Shown here piece by piece: positions 55,211 through 64,000 of a DNA stretch of 64,000 bases. The position numbers and the translations under genes are program-made. The DNA is from Herbidospora sakaeratensis. Its GTDB lineage: Bacteria; Actinomycetota; Actinomycetes; Streptosporangiales; Streptosporangiaceae. The notes under the pieces were generated by a model. That model was given only the letters and a program-made list of their open reading frames with translations. It was not told the origin of the DNA and did not search any database. The stretch is taken from positions 550,363 through 614,362 of the forward strand of contig NZ_BBXC01000009.1 in assembly GCF_001570525.1 (NCBI RefSeq), given 5' to 3'. Each line of letters begins with the position of its first letter. Position 1 is the first letter of the stretch.

Positions 55211-55275
55211 TGTGGAAAACCGTTCGAGGTATGTCCGGATCTGAGGGATCAGCCTGTGGAAGAGCTTGTGGATAA
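55211..55275. promoter_or_regulatory. Three DnaA-box-like 9-mers in an intergenic region
   Basis: TGTGGAAAA (55211-55219), TGTGGAAGA (55255-55263) and TGTGGATAA (55267-55275). The last is the exact complement of TTATCCACA. They lie in the 98-bp divergent gap between the M23 and CoA-transferase genes. May be DnaA-titrating or regulatory sites, or chance. Confidence 0.35.
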
Positions 55276-55287
55276 CTTGGGGATGCG

Positions 55288-56547
55288 GTGAACGTCATCC
55301 ATGACCTGGGGCGGCTCGTCGGCGTCGACCTCGGCCACGTCACTGTCACCGGCCGTGAGCCGGTCATGCCCTCGCCCTTTCGCATCGGGACCGCCGCAGC
55401 GGCCAGTGTCGGGGCGGCGACGGCCGCCCTCGCCGTCCTGACCGGGCAGCGCGGGCGGGCGGAGGTCGACATGAGGCACGCCGCCGTCGCCTTCCGCAGT
55501 GAGCGGCACTTCCGCATCGACGGGGAGCCGATCCCTTTGTGGGCTCCGCTCAGTGGCGACTACGCCTGCGCCGACGGGCGCGTCAGGATCCACGCCAACT
55601 TCGACCACCACAGAGACGCGGCGCTGGAAGCTCTCGGGCTGCCTCCGGACGCCACCCGGGAGGAGGTGGGGGAGGCGTGCGGACGACGTACCGGCGAAGA
55701 GATCGAGGACCGGGTCACCCGGGCGGGCGGATGCGCGGCCGCGATGCGTGGCAGGAGCGAATGGGCCGGCCACCCCCAGGGCCGGGCGGTGGCGGCGCGG
55801 CCGCTGATCACGCTCGACAGGCTTCCCGGGCCGCCGCCCCGTCAGCCGGGGATGCGGGTGGTCGATCTGACCAGGGTGATCGCCGGGCCTGTCGCCGGCC
55901 GGTTTCTCGCCTCGCGCGGGGCCGACGTCATGCACGTCTGCGGGCCGGGAATCCCCGAGGTCCCGGGGCTGGTGCTGGAGACGGCGGCGGGCAAACGGTC
56001 GTGCCTCGTCGATCTGCCCGCCGAGGGCGACCGGCTCAGGGAGCTCGTCAGGGGGGCCGACGTCGTCATCCGCGGCTATCGCCCGGGGGCGCTCGACCGG
56101 CTCGGGTTCGGCGTCACCGATCTCGTGGCGCTGCGGCCGGGGCTCGTCGTGGTCGACCTCTCCGCCTATGGTCCGGGGCCGTGGCACGGGAGGCGCGGGT
56201 TCGACAGTCTCGTGCAGATGTCCACGGGGATCGTGGCCGAATCGGGGGCGCTGCCCTGTCAGGCCCTCGATCACGCCACCGGTTATCTGGCCGCCTTCGC
56301 GGCGGCCGCGGCGCTCGTCCGCCGGGGGCGGGAGGGCGGATCCTGGCACGCCACGCTCTCGCTCGCGGCGACCGCCCACTGGCTCGACTCGCTCGGTCGC
56401 GTCCCTCCCGGCGGGGAGCCCGAGGTGGACGACCTCCTGGAGACCCGCGACGGGTACACCTTCGTCCGGCCGCCCGGTCTCATCGGCGGGCGTCCTCCCA
56501 CATGGGCGCCGCCGCCGCTTCCCGGGGAGCACGAGCCCGCCTGGTGA
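55288..56547 (+). CDS. Family III CoA-transferase (CaiB/BaiF-like)
   Basis: 419 residues from GTG 55288. The C-terminal 230 residues have the family III pattern: GMRVVDLTRVIAGPVAGRFLASRGADVMHVCGPG near 190, DVVIRGYRPGALDRLGFG near 268, LVVVDLSAYGPGPWHGRRGFDSLVQMSTGI near 290 (FD is the usual site of the catalytic Asp region), ALDHATGYLAAFAAAAALVRRGREG near 330. The N-terminal part is a shorter, diverged copy of the same fold. Transfers CoA between acyl groups; substrate unknown. It overlaps the MFS gene by 68 bp, tail to tail. Confidence 0.82.
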   Translation: MNVIHDLGRLVGVDLGHVTVTGREPVMPSPFRIGTAAAASVGAATAALAVLTGQRGRAEVDMRHAAVAFRSERHFRIDGEPIPLWAPLSGDYACADGRVRIHANFDHHRDAALEALGLPPDATREEVGEACGRRTGEEIEDRVTRAGGCAAAMRGRSEWAGHPQGRAVAARPLITLDRLPGPPPRQPGMRVVDLTRVIAGPVAGRFLASRGADVMHVCGPGIPEVPGLVLETAAGKRSCLVDLPAEGDRLRELVRGADVVIRGYRPGALDRLGFGVTDLVALRPGLVVVDLSAYGPGPWHGRRGFDSLVQMSTGIVAESGALPCQALDHATGYLAAFAAAAALVRRGREGGSWHATLSLAATAHWLDSLGRVPPGGEPEVDDLLETRDGYTFVRPPGLIGGRPPTWAPPPLPGEHEPAW

Positions 56548-57757
56548 AGCCCGCCAGCGGCGACAACCACAGGCACGGGATGGTCAGCAGCGCGCCGGCG
56601 AAGCACACCCACATCGCCGGGCGCAGGCCCAGGAGCTCTCCCGCCACGCCGCCGAGCAGGCCGCCGACACCCAGCGCGCCCTGCGTCAGGAAGTTGATCG
56701 ACGCGTTCACCCGGCCGATGAGCTCGGGGGGCGTCTCGCGCAGCGACAACGCGCCCGAGCAGACGCTGAAGCAGACCACGGCCACGCCCACCACGGCCTC
56801 GGCCGTGCCGATCAGCAGCACGCACCACCACACGGGCCCGCTCACGGCCGCCATGACCAGAAAGCCGAGCGGGAAGAACAGCACCGCCCCCAGCAGCACC
56901 GGGCCGCCGCCGAAGCGCCGCGAGAGCTTCGGGGCGGCGAACGCGCCGACGAGCCCTCCCGCGCCGAAGCCGATCATCATGATGCCGACCAGGCCGCCGG
57001 GCAGGCCCAGCACGTGGACGGCGTACAGCACGTAGACCGCCAGCTGGGCCGCCGCGAACAGGTTGACCGTCATCCCGCACAGCGCCAGCGCCCGCAGGAC
57101 CGGGTGGCGGACCAGCGCCGACATGCCCTCGGCGATCTCCCGCCGCAGCGACCGCCTCGGGGAGGCCGGGCGGGCCGGCTCCTCGGCGCGGATCGAGCGC
57201 AGCAGCAGGGCCGAGGTCACGAACGTCACGGCGTTCACCAGCAGGGCCAGGGGCGCCGACAACACGCTCACCAGGACGCCCGCCAGGCCGGGGCCGCCGA
57301 GCTGGGCGATGGCGAAGACCGACTGCATGCCGGCGATGGCCTCGGTCCGCTGGGGTTCGGCGACCACGCTGGTCAGGTGGGGCATCGTGAAGTTCCGGAA
57401 GGTCACGGTGCAGGCGCCGACCACCAGGGCCACGCCGATCAGCCAGGTGACCGTCAGCAGGCCGAGCAGCCAGGCGACGGGGACGGTCGCGACGGCCGTA
57501 CCGGAGATCAGTTCGCAGAGCACCAGCACGGGGCGGCGGCGACGGACGCGGTCGGCCCAGACCCCGACGGGGAGGCCCACGAACAGGAACGGGAGCGAGG
57601 CGGCGGCGGTGAGCACGCCCATCTCCAGCGGCGAGGCGGCGAGCAGGGTGACGGCGGTGAGCGGGACGGCCAGCCGGGACACCTCGCTGCCCGTCTCGGT
57701 GACGGCGCGGGCGGACCAGAGGAGGCGGTAGTCGCGCTGACGGCGAAGGGGGATCAT
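56480..57757 (-). CDS. MFS transporter (EntS/DHA3-like)
   Basis: 425 residues with about 12 membrane helices. N-terminus RQRDYRLLWSARAVTETGSEVSRLAVPLTAV and the loop VWADRVRRRRPVLVLCE fit the DHA3/EntS-like exporter group; FRNFTMPHLTSVV near 120 is also typical. Divergent from an ArsR regulator with two dyads in the shared region, so expression is probably induced by a ligand of that regulator. Substrate unknown. Confidence 0.88.
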   Translation of the reverse strand: MIPLRRQRDYRLLWSARAVTETGSEVSRLAVPLTAVTLLAASPLEMGVLTAAASLPFLFVGLPVGVWADRVRRRRPVLVLCELISGTAVATVPVAWLLGLLTVTWLIGVALVVGACTVTFRNFTMPHLTSVVAEPQRTEAIAGMQSVFAIAQLGGPGLAGVLVSVLSAPLALLVNAVTFVTSALLLRSIRAEEPARPASPRRSLRREIAEGMSALVRHPVLRALALCGMTVNLFAAAQLAVYVLYAVHVLGLPGGLVGIMMIGFGAGGLVGAFAAPKLSRRFGGGPVLLGAVLFFPLGFLVMAAVSGPVWWCVLLIGTAEAVVGVAVVCFSVCSGALSLRETPPELIGRVNASINFLTQGALGVGGLLGGVAGELLGLRPAMWVCFAGALLTIPCLWLSPLAGFTRRARAPREAAAAPMWEDARR

Positions 57758-57762
57758 ATTTA

Positions 57763-57801
57763 TGAAAGTACTCTTTCAGAGTTATGAAGGCAATGCTTCA
57801 T
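57763..57801. promoter_or_regulatory. Two operator dyads between MFS and ArsR genes
   Basis: TGAAAG-TACT-CTTTCA (57763-57778) and ATGAAG-GCAATG-CTTCAT (57784-57801) are perfect 6-bp inverted repeats, 5 bp apart, in the 72-bp divergent region. Likely binding sites of the ArsR-type regulator. Confidence 0.7.
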
Positions 57802-57829
57802 ATCTCCCGACGCCCTACCGTGGAGCCCC

Positions 57830-58426
57830 ATGACGAGCCATCGGATGGTCACCGACGACGTCGGGCTGCTGCGCGCGATGGCCCACCCGGCGAGGCTGGC
57901 GATCCTGGGCCGCCTGCAGGAGGAGGGCCCGGCGACGGCCACCGAGTGCGCCGAGATCGCCGGGTTGTCGCCGAGCGCGTGCAGCTACCACCTGCGCACC
58001 CTCGCCAAGCACGGCCTCATCGAGGCGGCCCCCGCGCGCGGCGACGGGCGCGAACGCGTGTGGCGGGCGCTCCAGAAGGGCTGGGGTATGAAAGACCCCG
58101 AAAGCGGCGAACTCACCCCCGAGTTGCTCGCCGCCCAGGGCGCGGTCATCCAGACGGTGCTCGACGAGGCGTCGCGGCGGCTGTCGGAGTATCTGGCCCA
58201 GTCGTCGCGGGAGTCCGCCGACTGGCGGCACGCGACCCGCCTCGCCCACGTGGTGCTCCTGATGGATCCCGACGAGATCCGCGACCTGGCCGGGCGGATC
58301 GACGAGCTCATCGCCCCCTACCGGATCACCGACCGCGACCCCGAGACCACCCCCAACGGCGCCCGCGTGACCGAGTTCCAGCTCCGGCTCTTCCCGCGCG
58401 CCCCCAAGAGGCCGTCACAGGGCTGA
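57830..58426 (+). CDS. ArsR-family transcriptional regulator
   Basis: 198 residues. Winged HTH about 8-85 (LLRAMAHPARLAILGRLQEEGPATATECAEIAGLSPSACSYHLRTLAKHGLIEAAPARGDGRERVWRAL is spread over it). The C-terminal 110 residues (AVIQTVLDEASRRLSEYLAQSS ... MDPDEIRDLAGRIDELIAPYR) form the helical extension found in HTH_20 regulators. No metal-binding Cys pair is seen, so it is not a metal sensor. Controls the divergent MFS exporter. Confidence 0.88.
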   Translation: MTSHRMVTDDVGLLRAMAHPARLAILGRLQEEGPATATECAEIAGLSPSACSYHLRTLAKHGLIEAAPARGDGRERVWRALQKGWGMKDPESGELTPELLAAQGAVIQTVLDEASRRLSEYLAQSSRESADWRHATRLAHVVLLMDPDEIRDLAGRIDELIAPYRITDRDPETTPNGARVTEFQLRLFPRAPKRPSQG

Positions 58427-58532
58427 TCGAGGCGCCATCCCGCCGCGCCGTCTCGGCTCAAGAGCTCTTTCCGTTACGGCTCCGCCCGGCCGGCCACCCG
58501 ACCGGCTCCGGCCACCCGGGGTGCGCGGGCAG

Positions 58533-58712
58533 GTCAAGTCGTCCACCGGTTCCGGGTAGACTGTCCGGTGGTCTCCATAGCTGAGGCCGAATTCGCACGC
58601 CCATTCACGAAACGTCCTCTCGGTCCGCCGGTAAGGCGGCTGGAACGGTTCGGGGCGTCAGGGCGCGGGCCGCCGGCCCGTGCGTATAACCGAGATCGTG
58701 GAGGACCATTTC
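58533..58712 (+). promoter_or_regulatory. rpsB promoter and hairpin-rich leader
   Basis: GTCAAG (58533-58538) and TAGACT (58557-58562), 18 bp apart, look like a vegetative actinobacterial promoter. The about 145-nt leader holds a CCGCC-ggtaa-GGCGG hairpin (58628-58642) and GGGCC-gcc-GGCCC (58667-58679). Such leaders may carry S2 autoregulation as known in other bacteria, but no specific motif is confirmed. Confidence 0.5.
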
Positions 58713-59609
<897 letters not shown>

Positions 59610-59630
59610 TTCCTTCCCCAAAGCTCTCCC

Positions 59631-59662
59631 GGGTGGGCGTGTCGACCGTGACGCGCCCACCC
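59631..59662 (+). terminator. Hairpin between rpsB and tsf
   Basis: GGGTGGGCG (59631-59639) and CGCCCACCC (59654-59662) are perfect complements. Probably a partial terminator or processing site; in other bacteria rpsB and tsf are also separated by such an element. Confidence 0.6.
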
Positions 59663-59693
59663 GCTCCACGACGAAACCCATGAGGAAATGACA

Positions 59694-60527
59694 ATGGCTT
59701 CCGTGAACATGGCCGATGTCAAGCGGCTTCGCGAGCTGACGGCCGCCGGCATGATGGACTGCAAGAAGGCGCTGGAGGAGTCCGAGGGCGACTTCGACCG
59801 CGCGGTCGAGCTCCTGCGTCTCAAGGGCGCCAAGGACGTCGGCAAGCGCGAGGCCCGCACCGCCTCCAACGGCCTGGTCGCCCTCAAGCAGAACGGCGAC
59901 TCCGCCGCGGCCCTGCTCGAGCTCAACTGCGAGACCGACTTCGTCGCCAAGGGCGAGCGCTTCCAGGAGCTGGCCGCCCAGATCGTCGAGTTCGTGCTCG
60001 AGACCAAGCCGGCCGACGTGGCCGAGCTGCTCGACTCCAAGCTCGACGGCAAGACCGTCAAGGAGCACCTCGACGAGGCCAACGCGGCCCTCGGCGAGAA
60101 GATCGAGATCCGTCGTTTCTCCGTGCTCGAAGGCGGCTACATCGGCGCCTACATGCACAAGACCGACCCGCAGCTGCCCCCGGCCGTGGGCGTGCTGGTC
60201 CAGCTCGACTCGGCCAACGCCGAGGTCGCCAAGGACATCGCGCAGCACGCCGCCGCGATGGCGCCGAAGTACCTCGACGCCGACGCCGTGCCCGCCGAGG
60301 TCATCGAGAAGGAGCGCGCGCTCTTCGAGGAGATGACCCGCGAGGAGGGCAAGCCCGAGCCCGCGATCGCCAAGATCGTCGAGGGTCGCGTCAACGGCTG
60401 GTACAAGGACTTCACGCTGCTCCAGCAGGCGTTCGTGAAGGACAACAAGAAGTCGATCAAGAAGTACGCGGACGAGGCCGGCGTCAAGGTCCTGGCCTTC
60501 ACCCGCTTCAAGGTCGGCCAGGCATAG
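59694..60527 (+). CDS. tsf: Elongation factor Ts
   Basis: 277 residues from ATG 59694 after GAGGAAA. Conserved VKRLRELTAAGMMDCKKALEE start, LLELNCETDFVAKGERFQELA near 80, and the core EIRRFSVLEGGYIGAYMH near 140. Exchanges nucleotide on EF-Tu. The length is usual for actinobacteria. Confidence 0.98.
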   Translation: MASVNMADVKRLRELTAAGMMDCKKALEESEGDFDRAVELLRLKGAKDVGKREARTASNGLVALKQNGDSAAALLELNCETDFVAKGERFQELAAQIVEFVLETKPADVAELLDSKLDGKTVKEHLDEANAALGEKIEIRRFSVLEGGYIGAYMHKTDPQLPPAVGVLVQLDSANAEVAKDIAQHAAAMAPKYLDADAVPAEVIEKERALFEEMTREEGKPEPAIAKIVEGRVNGWYKDFTLLQQAFVKDNKKSIKKYADEAGVKVLAFTRFKVGQA

Positions 60528-60544
60528 TCTGGGGCTGTCACCCG

Positions 60545-60574
60545 AGGTCGTCCCGTAATCATGCGGGACGACCT
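60545..60574 (+). terminator. Perfect 11-bp hairpin between tsf and pyrH
   Basis: AGGTCGTCCCG (60545-60555) and CGGGACGACCT (60564-60574) with an 8-nt loop. An ATG lies in the loop, so translation of pyrH from that codon (60561) is unlikely. Partial terminator for rpsB-tsf or regulator of pyrH. Confidence 0.7.
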
Positions 60575-60608
60575 GTTCAGCCCGAAATCCACTGAGGAGG
60601 CCGCCGCC

Positions 60609-61376
60609 GTGCAGGAGAACACCGAACCCGCCCCGGCGGCTTCGTCGTATGACGGGCCGCTGCGCTGGAAGCGGGTCATGCTGAAGCTTTCCGGCGAGGC
60701 GTTCGCCGGTGGAGATTCCCTGGGCATCGACCCGGTCGTCGTGGCCAAGATCGCCGACTCGATCGCGGAGGCGGTGCGCGACGGCGTCCAGGTCTCGGTG
60801 GTCGTCGGCGGCGGCAACATGTTCCGGGGCGCCGCGCTGTCCGAGCGCGGCATGGACCGGGCCCGCGCCGACTACATGGGCATGCTGGGCACCGTCATCA
60901 ACTGTCTCGCGCTGCAGGACTTCCTGGAGAAGCGCGGCGTGGAAACGCGCGTGCAGACCGCCATCACGATGCAGCAGGTCGCCGAGCCGTTCCTGCCCCG
61001 CCGGGCGATCCGCCACCTGGAGAAGGGCCGTGTGGTCATCTTCGGGGCCGGGCTGGGCTCGCCCTTCTTCTCCACCGACACCTGCGCCGCCCAGCGCGCG
61101 CTGGAGATCGGCGCGGAGGCCCTGCTCAAGGGCACCCAGGTCGACGGCGTCTACGACGCCGACCCCCGGAAGAACCCCGACGCGGTCCGGTTCGACCGGC
61201 TCGAATACGGCGAGGTCCTCACGCGCGACCTCGCGGTGATGGACGCCACGGCCATCAGCCTGTGCAAGGACAACGGCCTGCCCATCGTGGTGTTCGAGCT
61301 GATGGGCGAAGGCAACATCCTGCGGGCGGTCCGCGGAGAGAAGATCGGCACGCTGGTGAGTCCGGCAGGGAAATAG
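60609..61376 (+). CDS. pyrH: Uridylate kinase
   Basis: 255 residues from GTG 60609, preceded by GAGGAGG at 60594-60600. Amino-acid kinase fold: [12 protein letters not shown] near 23, [14 protein letters not shown] near 63, [18 protein letters not shown] near 94, [47 protein letters not shown] near 138-180. Phosphorylates UMP to UDP. An extended start at 60561 would include the hairpin and adds no conserved sequence. Confidence 0.97.
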   Translation: MQENTEPAPAASSYDGPLRWKRVMLKLSGEAFAGGDSLGIDPVVVAKIADSIAEAVRDGVQVSVVVGGGNMFRGAALSERGMDRARADYMGMLGTVINCLALQDFLEKRGVETRVQTAITMQQVAEPFLPRRAIRHLEKGRVVIFGAGLGSPFFSTDTCAAQRALEIGAEALLKGTQVDGVYDADPRKNPDAVRFDRLEYGEVLTRDLAVMDATAISLCKDNGLPIVVFELMGEGNILRAVRGEKIGTLVSPAGK

Positions 61377-61386
61377 GGAGCCAACA

Positions 61387-61944
61387 GTGATCGAGGAAAC
61401 CCTCTTCGAGGCCGAAGAGAAGATGGACAAGGCGGTGACCGTCGCGAAGGAGGACTTCGCGGCCATCCGCACCGGCCGGGTCACCCCCGCGATGTTCAAC
61501 AAGATCAATGTTGACTACTACGGGTCGCTGACCCCGGTCCAGCAGCTCGCCTCCTTCCACGTGCCCGAGGCGCGCATGGTGCTGGTCACCCCCTACGACA
61601 AGGGCTCGATGAGCGCCATCGAGAAGGCGATCCGCGACAGCGACCTGGGGGTCAACCCCGGCAACGACGGCTCGGTGATCCGCGTGGTGTTCCCCGAGCT
61701 CTCGGGTGAGCGCCGCAAGGAGTACATCAAGATCGCCCGGACCAAGGCCGAGAACAGCCGGGTGTCCATCCGGAACATCCGGCGGCACGCCAAGGAAGTC
61801 CTCGACAAGCTGGTCAAGGACGGCGAGTCGGGCGAAGACGAGGTCCACCGCGCGGTGAAGGAGCTCGACGACCTGACGCAGAAGCACGTCGCCAAGATCG
61901 ACGAACTGCTCAAGCACAAGGAAGCCGAGCTGCTCGAAGTCTGA
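61387..61944 (+). CDS. frr: Ribosome recycling factor
   Basis: 185 residues from GTG 61387, 10 bp after pyrH. Typical [54 protein letters not shown] near 25-75, [40 protein letters not shown] near 97-137. Splits post-termination ribosomes with EF-G. Confidence 0.98.
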   Translation: MIEETLFEAEEKMDKAVTVAKEDFAAIRTGRVTPAMFNKINVDYYGSLTPVQQLASFHVPEARMVLVTPYDKGSMSAIEKAIRDSDLGVNPGNDGSVIRVVFPELSGERRKEYIKIARTKAENSRVSIRNIRRHAKEVLDKLVKDGESGEDEVHRAVKELDDLTQKHVAKIDELLKHKEAELLEV

Positions 61945-61953
61945 CGGCACCAT

Positions 61954-61993
61954 CGCGATCCTTGCCCCGGCGACGCAAGGGGCAGGGATCGCG
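61954..61993 (+). terminator. Hairpin between frr and cdsA
   Basis: CGCGATCC-TTGCCCC (61954-61968) pairs with GGGGCA-GGGATCGCG (61979-61993) with one mismatch, 10-nt loop. Partial terminator at the end of the translation-factor group. Confidence 0.65.
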
Positions 61994-62015
61994 CGCATGT
62001 AGGGAGTAGGACATC

Positions 62016-62849
62016 TTGGACGGAACGGTGTCACCCCCGGCGGGCGGGAGCCGTACCGGCCGGAACCTGCCGGCGGCGATCGTCTCCGCGGTCGGGCTGG
62101 CAGTAGTGATCATCGGGTCGCTCTACCTGTACAAGCCCGCGTTCCTCGTGGTCGTCATCGCCGCTGTGGGCGTGGGCATGCACGAGCTGGTGAAGGGGCT
62201 GGCCACCCGCGACATCCACGTGCCGCTGATCCCCGTTCTGGCGGGCATGGCGGCGATGGTCTCGGGGGCCTACTACTTCGGGCCGGGGGTGTTCCTCGGC
62301 ATCTTCGCGATCACCGTCATGGGCGTGCTGGGCTGGCGGCTCTTCCAGGGGTCCGACGGCTTCGTCCGCGACGCGACGGCGACGGTCTTCATGGCGGTCT
62401 ACCCGGCGCTGTTCGCCGGGTTCGTCGGCCTGCTGCTGGCGCCGCCCGACGGCGCGAACCGGGCGCTGATCTTCGTGGCCGTGACGGCCTCCTCCGACAT
62501 CGGCGGTTACGCCGCCGGGGTCCTGTTCGGCAGGCACAAGATGTCGATCATCAGCCCGAAGAAGACCTGGGAGGGTTTCGCCGGTTCGGCGATCGCCTGC
62601 ATCGCGGTCGGCGGCTGGCTGGTCGCCTGGTTGCTGAAGGGTCAGATCTGGCAGGGCGCGCTGCTCGGGGCCGTGGTGGTGATCTGCGCGACGGTGGGCG
62701 ACCTGATCGAGTCGGTCATCAAGCGCGACCTCGGGATCAAGGACATGGGCTCGGTGCTGCCGGGCCACGGCGGCATGATGGACCGCATCGACTCCCTGCT
62801 CTTCACCCTGGTGCCCTGCTGGTTGCTGCTGGCGGCCTTCATCCGCTAG
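62016..62849 (+). CDS. cdsA: Phosphatidate cytidylyltransferase (CDP-diglyceride synthase)
   Basis: 277 residues from TTG 62016 (GGGAGTAGGA upstream). About eight membrane helices. Signature near the C-terminus: SPKKTWEG near 185, GDLIESVIKRDLGIKDMGSVLPGHGGMMDRIDS near 228-260. Makes CDP-diacylglycerol for phospholipid synthesis. The rpsB-tsf-pyrH-frr-cdsA order is conserved in actinobacteria. Confidence 0.96.
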   Translation: MDGTVSPPAGGSRTGRNLPAAIVSAVGLAVVIIGSLYLYKPAFLVVVIAAVGVGMHELVKGLATRDIHVPLIPVLAGMAAMVSGAYYFGPGVFLGIFAITVMGVLGWRLFQGSDGFVRDATATVFMAVYPALFAGFVGLLLAPPDGANRALIFVAVTASSDIGGYAAGVLFGRHKMSIISPKKTWEGFAGSAIACIAVGGWLVAWLLKGQIWQGALLGAVVVICATVGDLIESVIKRDLGIKDMGSVLPGHGGMMDRIDSLLFTLVPCWLLLAAFIR

Positions 62850-62857
62850 ACGCGCCG

Positions 62858-63892
62858 TCAGATGCGGTGGTAGGCGCTCAGCCGCGAGGCGATGACGTCG
62901 TGGCCGCGTTCGGCGGCGACCTTGAGCTCGGCGTCGGTCACCGGCACCAGCCAGAGCCACCGCACCACGTCTCCGGCGACCTGGAACCCCGACAGGTCGG
63001 GCAGGCCGCGCGGGGCGGCCAGCATCATCACCCCTTCGTAGCCGCCGGGGACCGGGAACGTGCCGGGCTGGTGATACCAGCGGGCCGTGTGGCCGTCGCC
63101 GAGCCAGGTCACCGAGCGCCACGGATACTGGCCCAGCCACAGGAACAGCCGGGCCGCCGACCGGGGGTCGCCCCTGGTGGCGACGGCCAGTTCGACGCGG
63201 GTCGGGGTGTCGTAGAGCTCGGCCGAGGGCATGCGCTGGCAGCTCATGCCCACCGTCGACAGGACCGTGTAGTCGCGGCCGTAGGCGGGCGGGCGTTCGG
63301 TGACCCCGAGGGCGGGCATCAGGCCGCCGCCGGCGTCCCAGAACCGGCCCGGAGGGCCCAGCCGTCCGTCGAGGTGGCCCATCACGAACTGCTGGAACGA
63401 CGTCCACGACGACTCGCCGGCCCGCCACTGCCAGTAGGCCTCGGCCTTGGCGACCCGGGGGCTCAGCCCTTCGAGCGCCTCCGACAACGCCCAGGCGAAC
63501 GGCCATTCGCCGACGGCCTCGCGGGCGTAGCCGGGCATGCCACGTTCCAGATCGGCCCAGCCGGGGATCACGGCCAGCAGGCCCTCGTCGTCGTAGAGGG
63601 CGACGCCGTCACCCTCCTCGAACCACAACACGCGCAGCCGGGAGGCGTCGAGATGGGCGGTGCCGAAAGGGCGGCGGGTGCCCGCCCGGGGCATGACCGG
63701 GGGCCGTCCGGTGTTGAGACGGGCGAGGTCGAGTGACATGGGGGCCGTCACGTGGTTGCCCAGCCAGACGGCTCCACGGACGGATCCGGCCGGGTCGCGC
63801 AGGTAAGCTACCGAGGACACCTGATCGCGCTCGACGGTAAGGGTGCGGCTCCCGTAGGGATTGGTGCTGGTGAGCACGATGGTGCTGTCCAC
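62858..63892 (-). CDS. Probable suppressor-of-fused (SUFU)-like domain protein
   Basis: 344 residues, convergent with cdsA (8-bp gap). The C-terminal half (YTVLSTVGMSCQRMP ... YDTPTRVELAVATRGDPRSAARLFLWLGQYPWRSVTWLGDGHTARWYH ... GVMMLAAP) has the pattern of bacterial SUFU-domain proteins; such proteins often act as immunity proteins for toxins or have unknown roles. The N-terminal half (VRGAVWLGNHVTAPMSLDLARLNTG ... LWFEEGDGVALYDDEGLLAVIPGW) is a second beta-rich part. No toxin gene is adjacent, so this is a tentative family call only. Confidence 0.6.
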   Translation of the reverse strand: MDSTIVLTSTNPYGSRTLTVERDQVSSVAYLRDPAGSVRGAVWLGNHVTAPMSLDLARLNTGRPPVMPRAGTRRPFGTAHLDASRLRVLWFEEGDGVALYDDEGLLAVIPGWADLERGMPGYAREAVGEWPFAWALSEALEGLSPRVAKAEAYWQWRAGESSWTSFQQFVMGHLDGRLGPPGRFWDAGGGLMPALGVTERPPAYGRDYTVLSTVGMSCQRMPSAELYDTPTRVELAVATRGDPRSAARLFLWLGQYPWRSVTWLGDGHTARWYHQPGTFPVPGGYEGVMMLAAPRGLPDLSGFQVAGDVVRWLWLVPVTDAELKVAAERGHDVIASRLSAYHRI

Positions 63893-63976
63893 GCCTGACC
63901 TCCCAGATCAGGACTCTAAGCCCGGTGCCGCCCGGCCGTAAGAGCAGTCGTCGTTTTGAGATCGTGAGGGTTCGTT

Positions 63977-64000
63977 ATGTCCGAGGCCGCCCCCAAGGCC
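63977..64000 (+). CDS. Start of next chromosomal gene (cut by window end)
   Basis: ATG 63977 with GTGAGGG upstream; eight codons visible (MSEAAPKA). In many actinobacteria rlmN follows cdsA, but the fragment is too short to identify. Confidence 0.4.

Noticed and set aside
53930-55291. Long plus-strand frames (453 and 364 codons) between xerC and the CoA-transferase gene
   Set aside because: They run through the repeat-rich gap and across the antisense of the M23 gene, show no third-position bias and give no recognisable protein.
60561-60608. Earlier pyrH start at 60561
   Set aside because: The ATG lies in the loop of a perfect 11-bp hairpin, and GAGGAGG precedes the GTG at 60609.

Overview
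The window is high-GC DNA with strongly G/C-biased third codon positions, many GTG and TTG starts, and an actinobacterial housekeeping block on the right (comM-dprA-xerC ... rpsB-tsf-pyrH-frr-cdsA). It fits a Streptosporangiales-like actinomycete; the genus is inferred, not shown. About 50 kb on the left is an integrated siphophage-type prophage whose left end lies outside the window. Its right end lies near 50.2 kb, inside the comM (yifB) Mg-chelatase-like gene, of which only the 3' part remains.

Phage layout. 0-8.4 kb: DNA metabolism (DUF2303 protein, UvrD-like helicase, PD-(D/E)XK nuclease, putative ssDNA-binding protein, prim-pol/P4-type primase-helicase). 8.44-8.66 kb: an iteron-rich non-coding block that I read as a replication origin. 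8.7-16 kb: many small, tightly overlapping accessory genes, including a MazG-like protein, a Cro/CI-type regulator and two AlpA/excisionase-type small HTH proteins. 16.0-16.4 kb: a non-coding block with four TCAC-N5-GTGA dyads, possibly the packaging or operator site. 16.4-31 kb: HNH-kinase fusion, terminases, portal, protease, capsid, fibre-like proteins, connectors, tail tube and frameshifted tail chaperones. 31-37.3 kb: tape measure and tail tip. 37.3-40 kb: lysis genes (amidase endolysin, holin-like membrane proteins). 40.1-41.6 kb: cargo genes, including an MmpS-like protein.

At 41.6-50 kb there is a tRNA-Tyr(GUA) gene followed by a block that looks like the transfer module of an actinomycete integrative conjugative element (AICE): a PP2C phosphatase, a cluster of GGTGCAAC repeats, a membrane-anchored FtsK/TraB-like translocase with winged-helix C-terminus, a DUF2637/Spd-like membrane protein, an anti-sigma-type ATPase and two GntR regulators with clear operator dyads. 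Siphophage structural genes and a conjugation-type module therefore sit within one att-bounded stretch. This phage/AICE hybrid is the most interesting feature of the window. No integrase is visible; it probably lies left of the window.

The chromosomal flank runs from truncated comM through dprA, a xerC carrying an in-frame insertion of about 350 residues made largely of 51-residue tandem repeats, a repeat-rich gap without a convincing gene, an M23 peptidase, a family III CoA-transferase, an MFS exporter with divergent ArsR regulator, then rpsB-tsf-pyrH-frr-cdsA with hairpins between several of the genes, and a SUFU-like protein.
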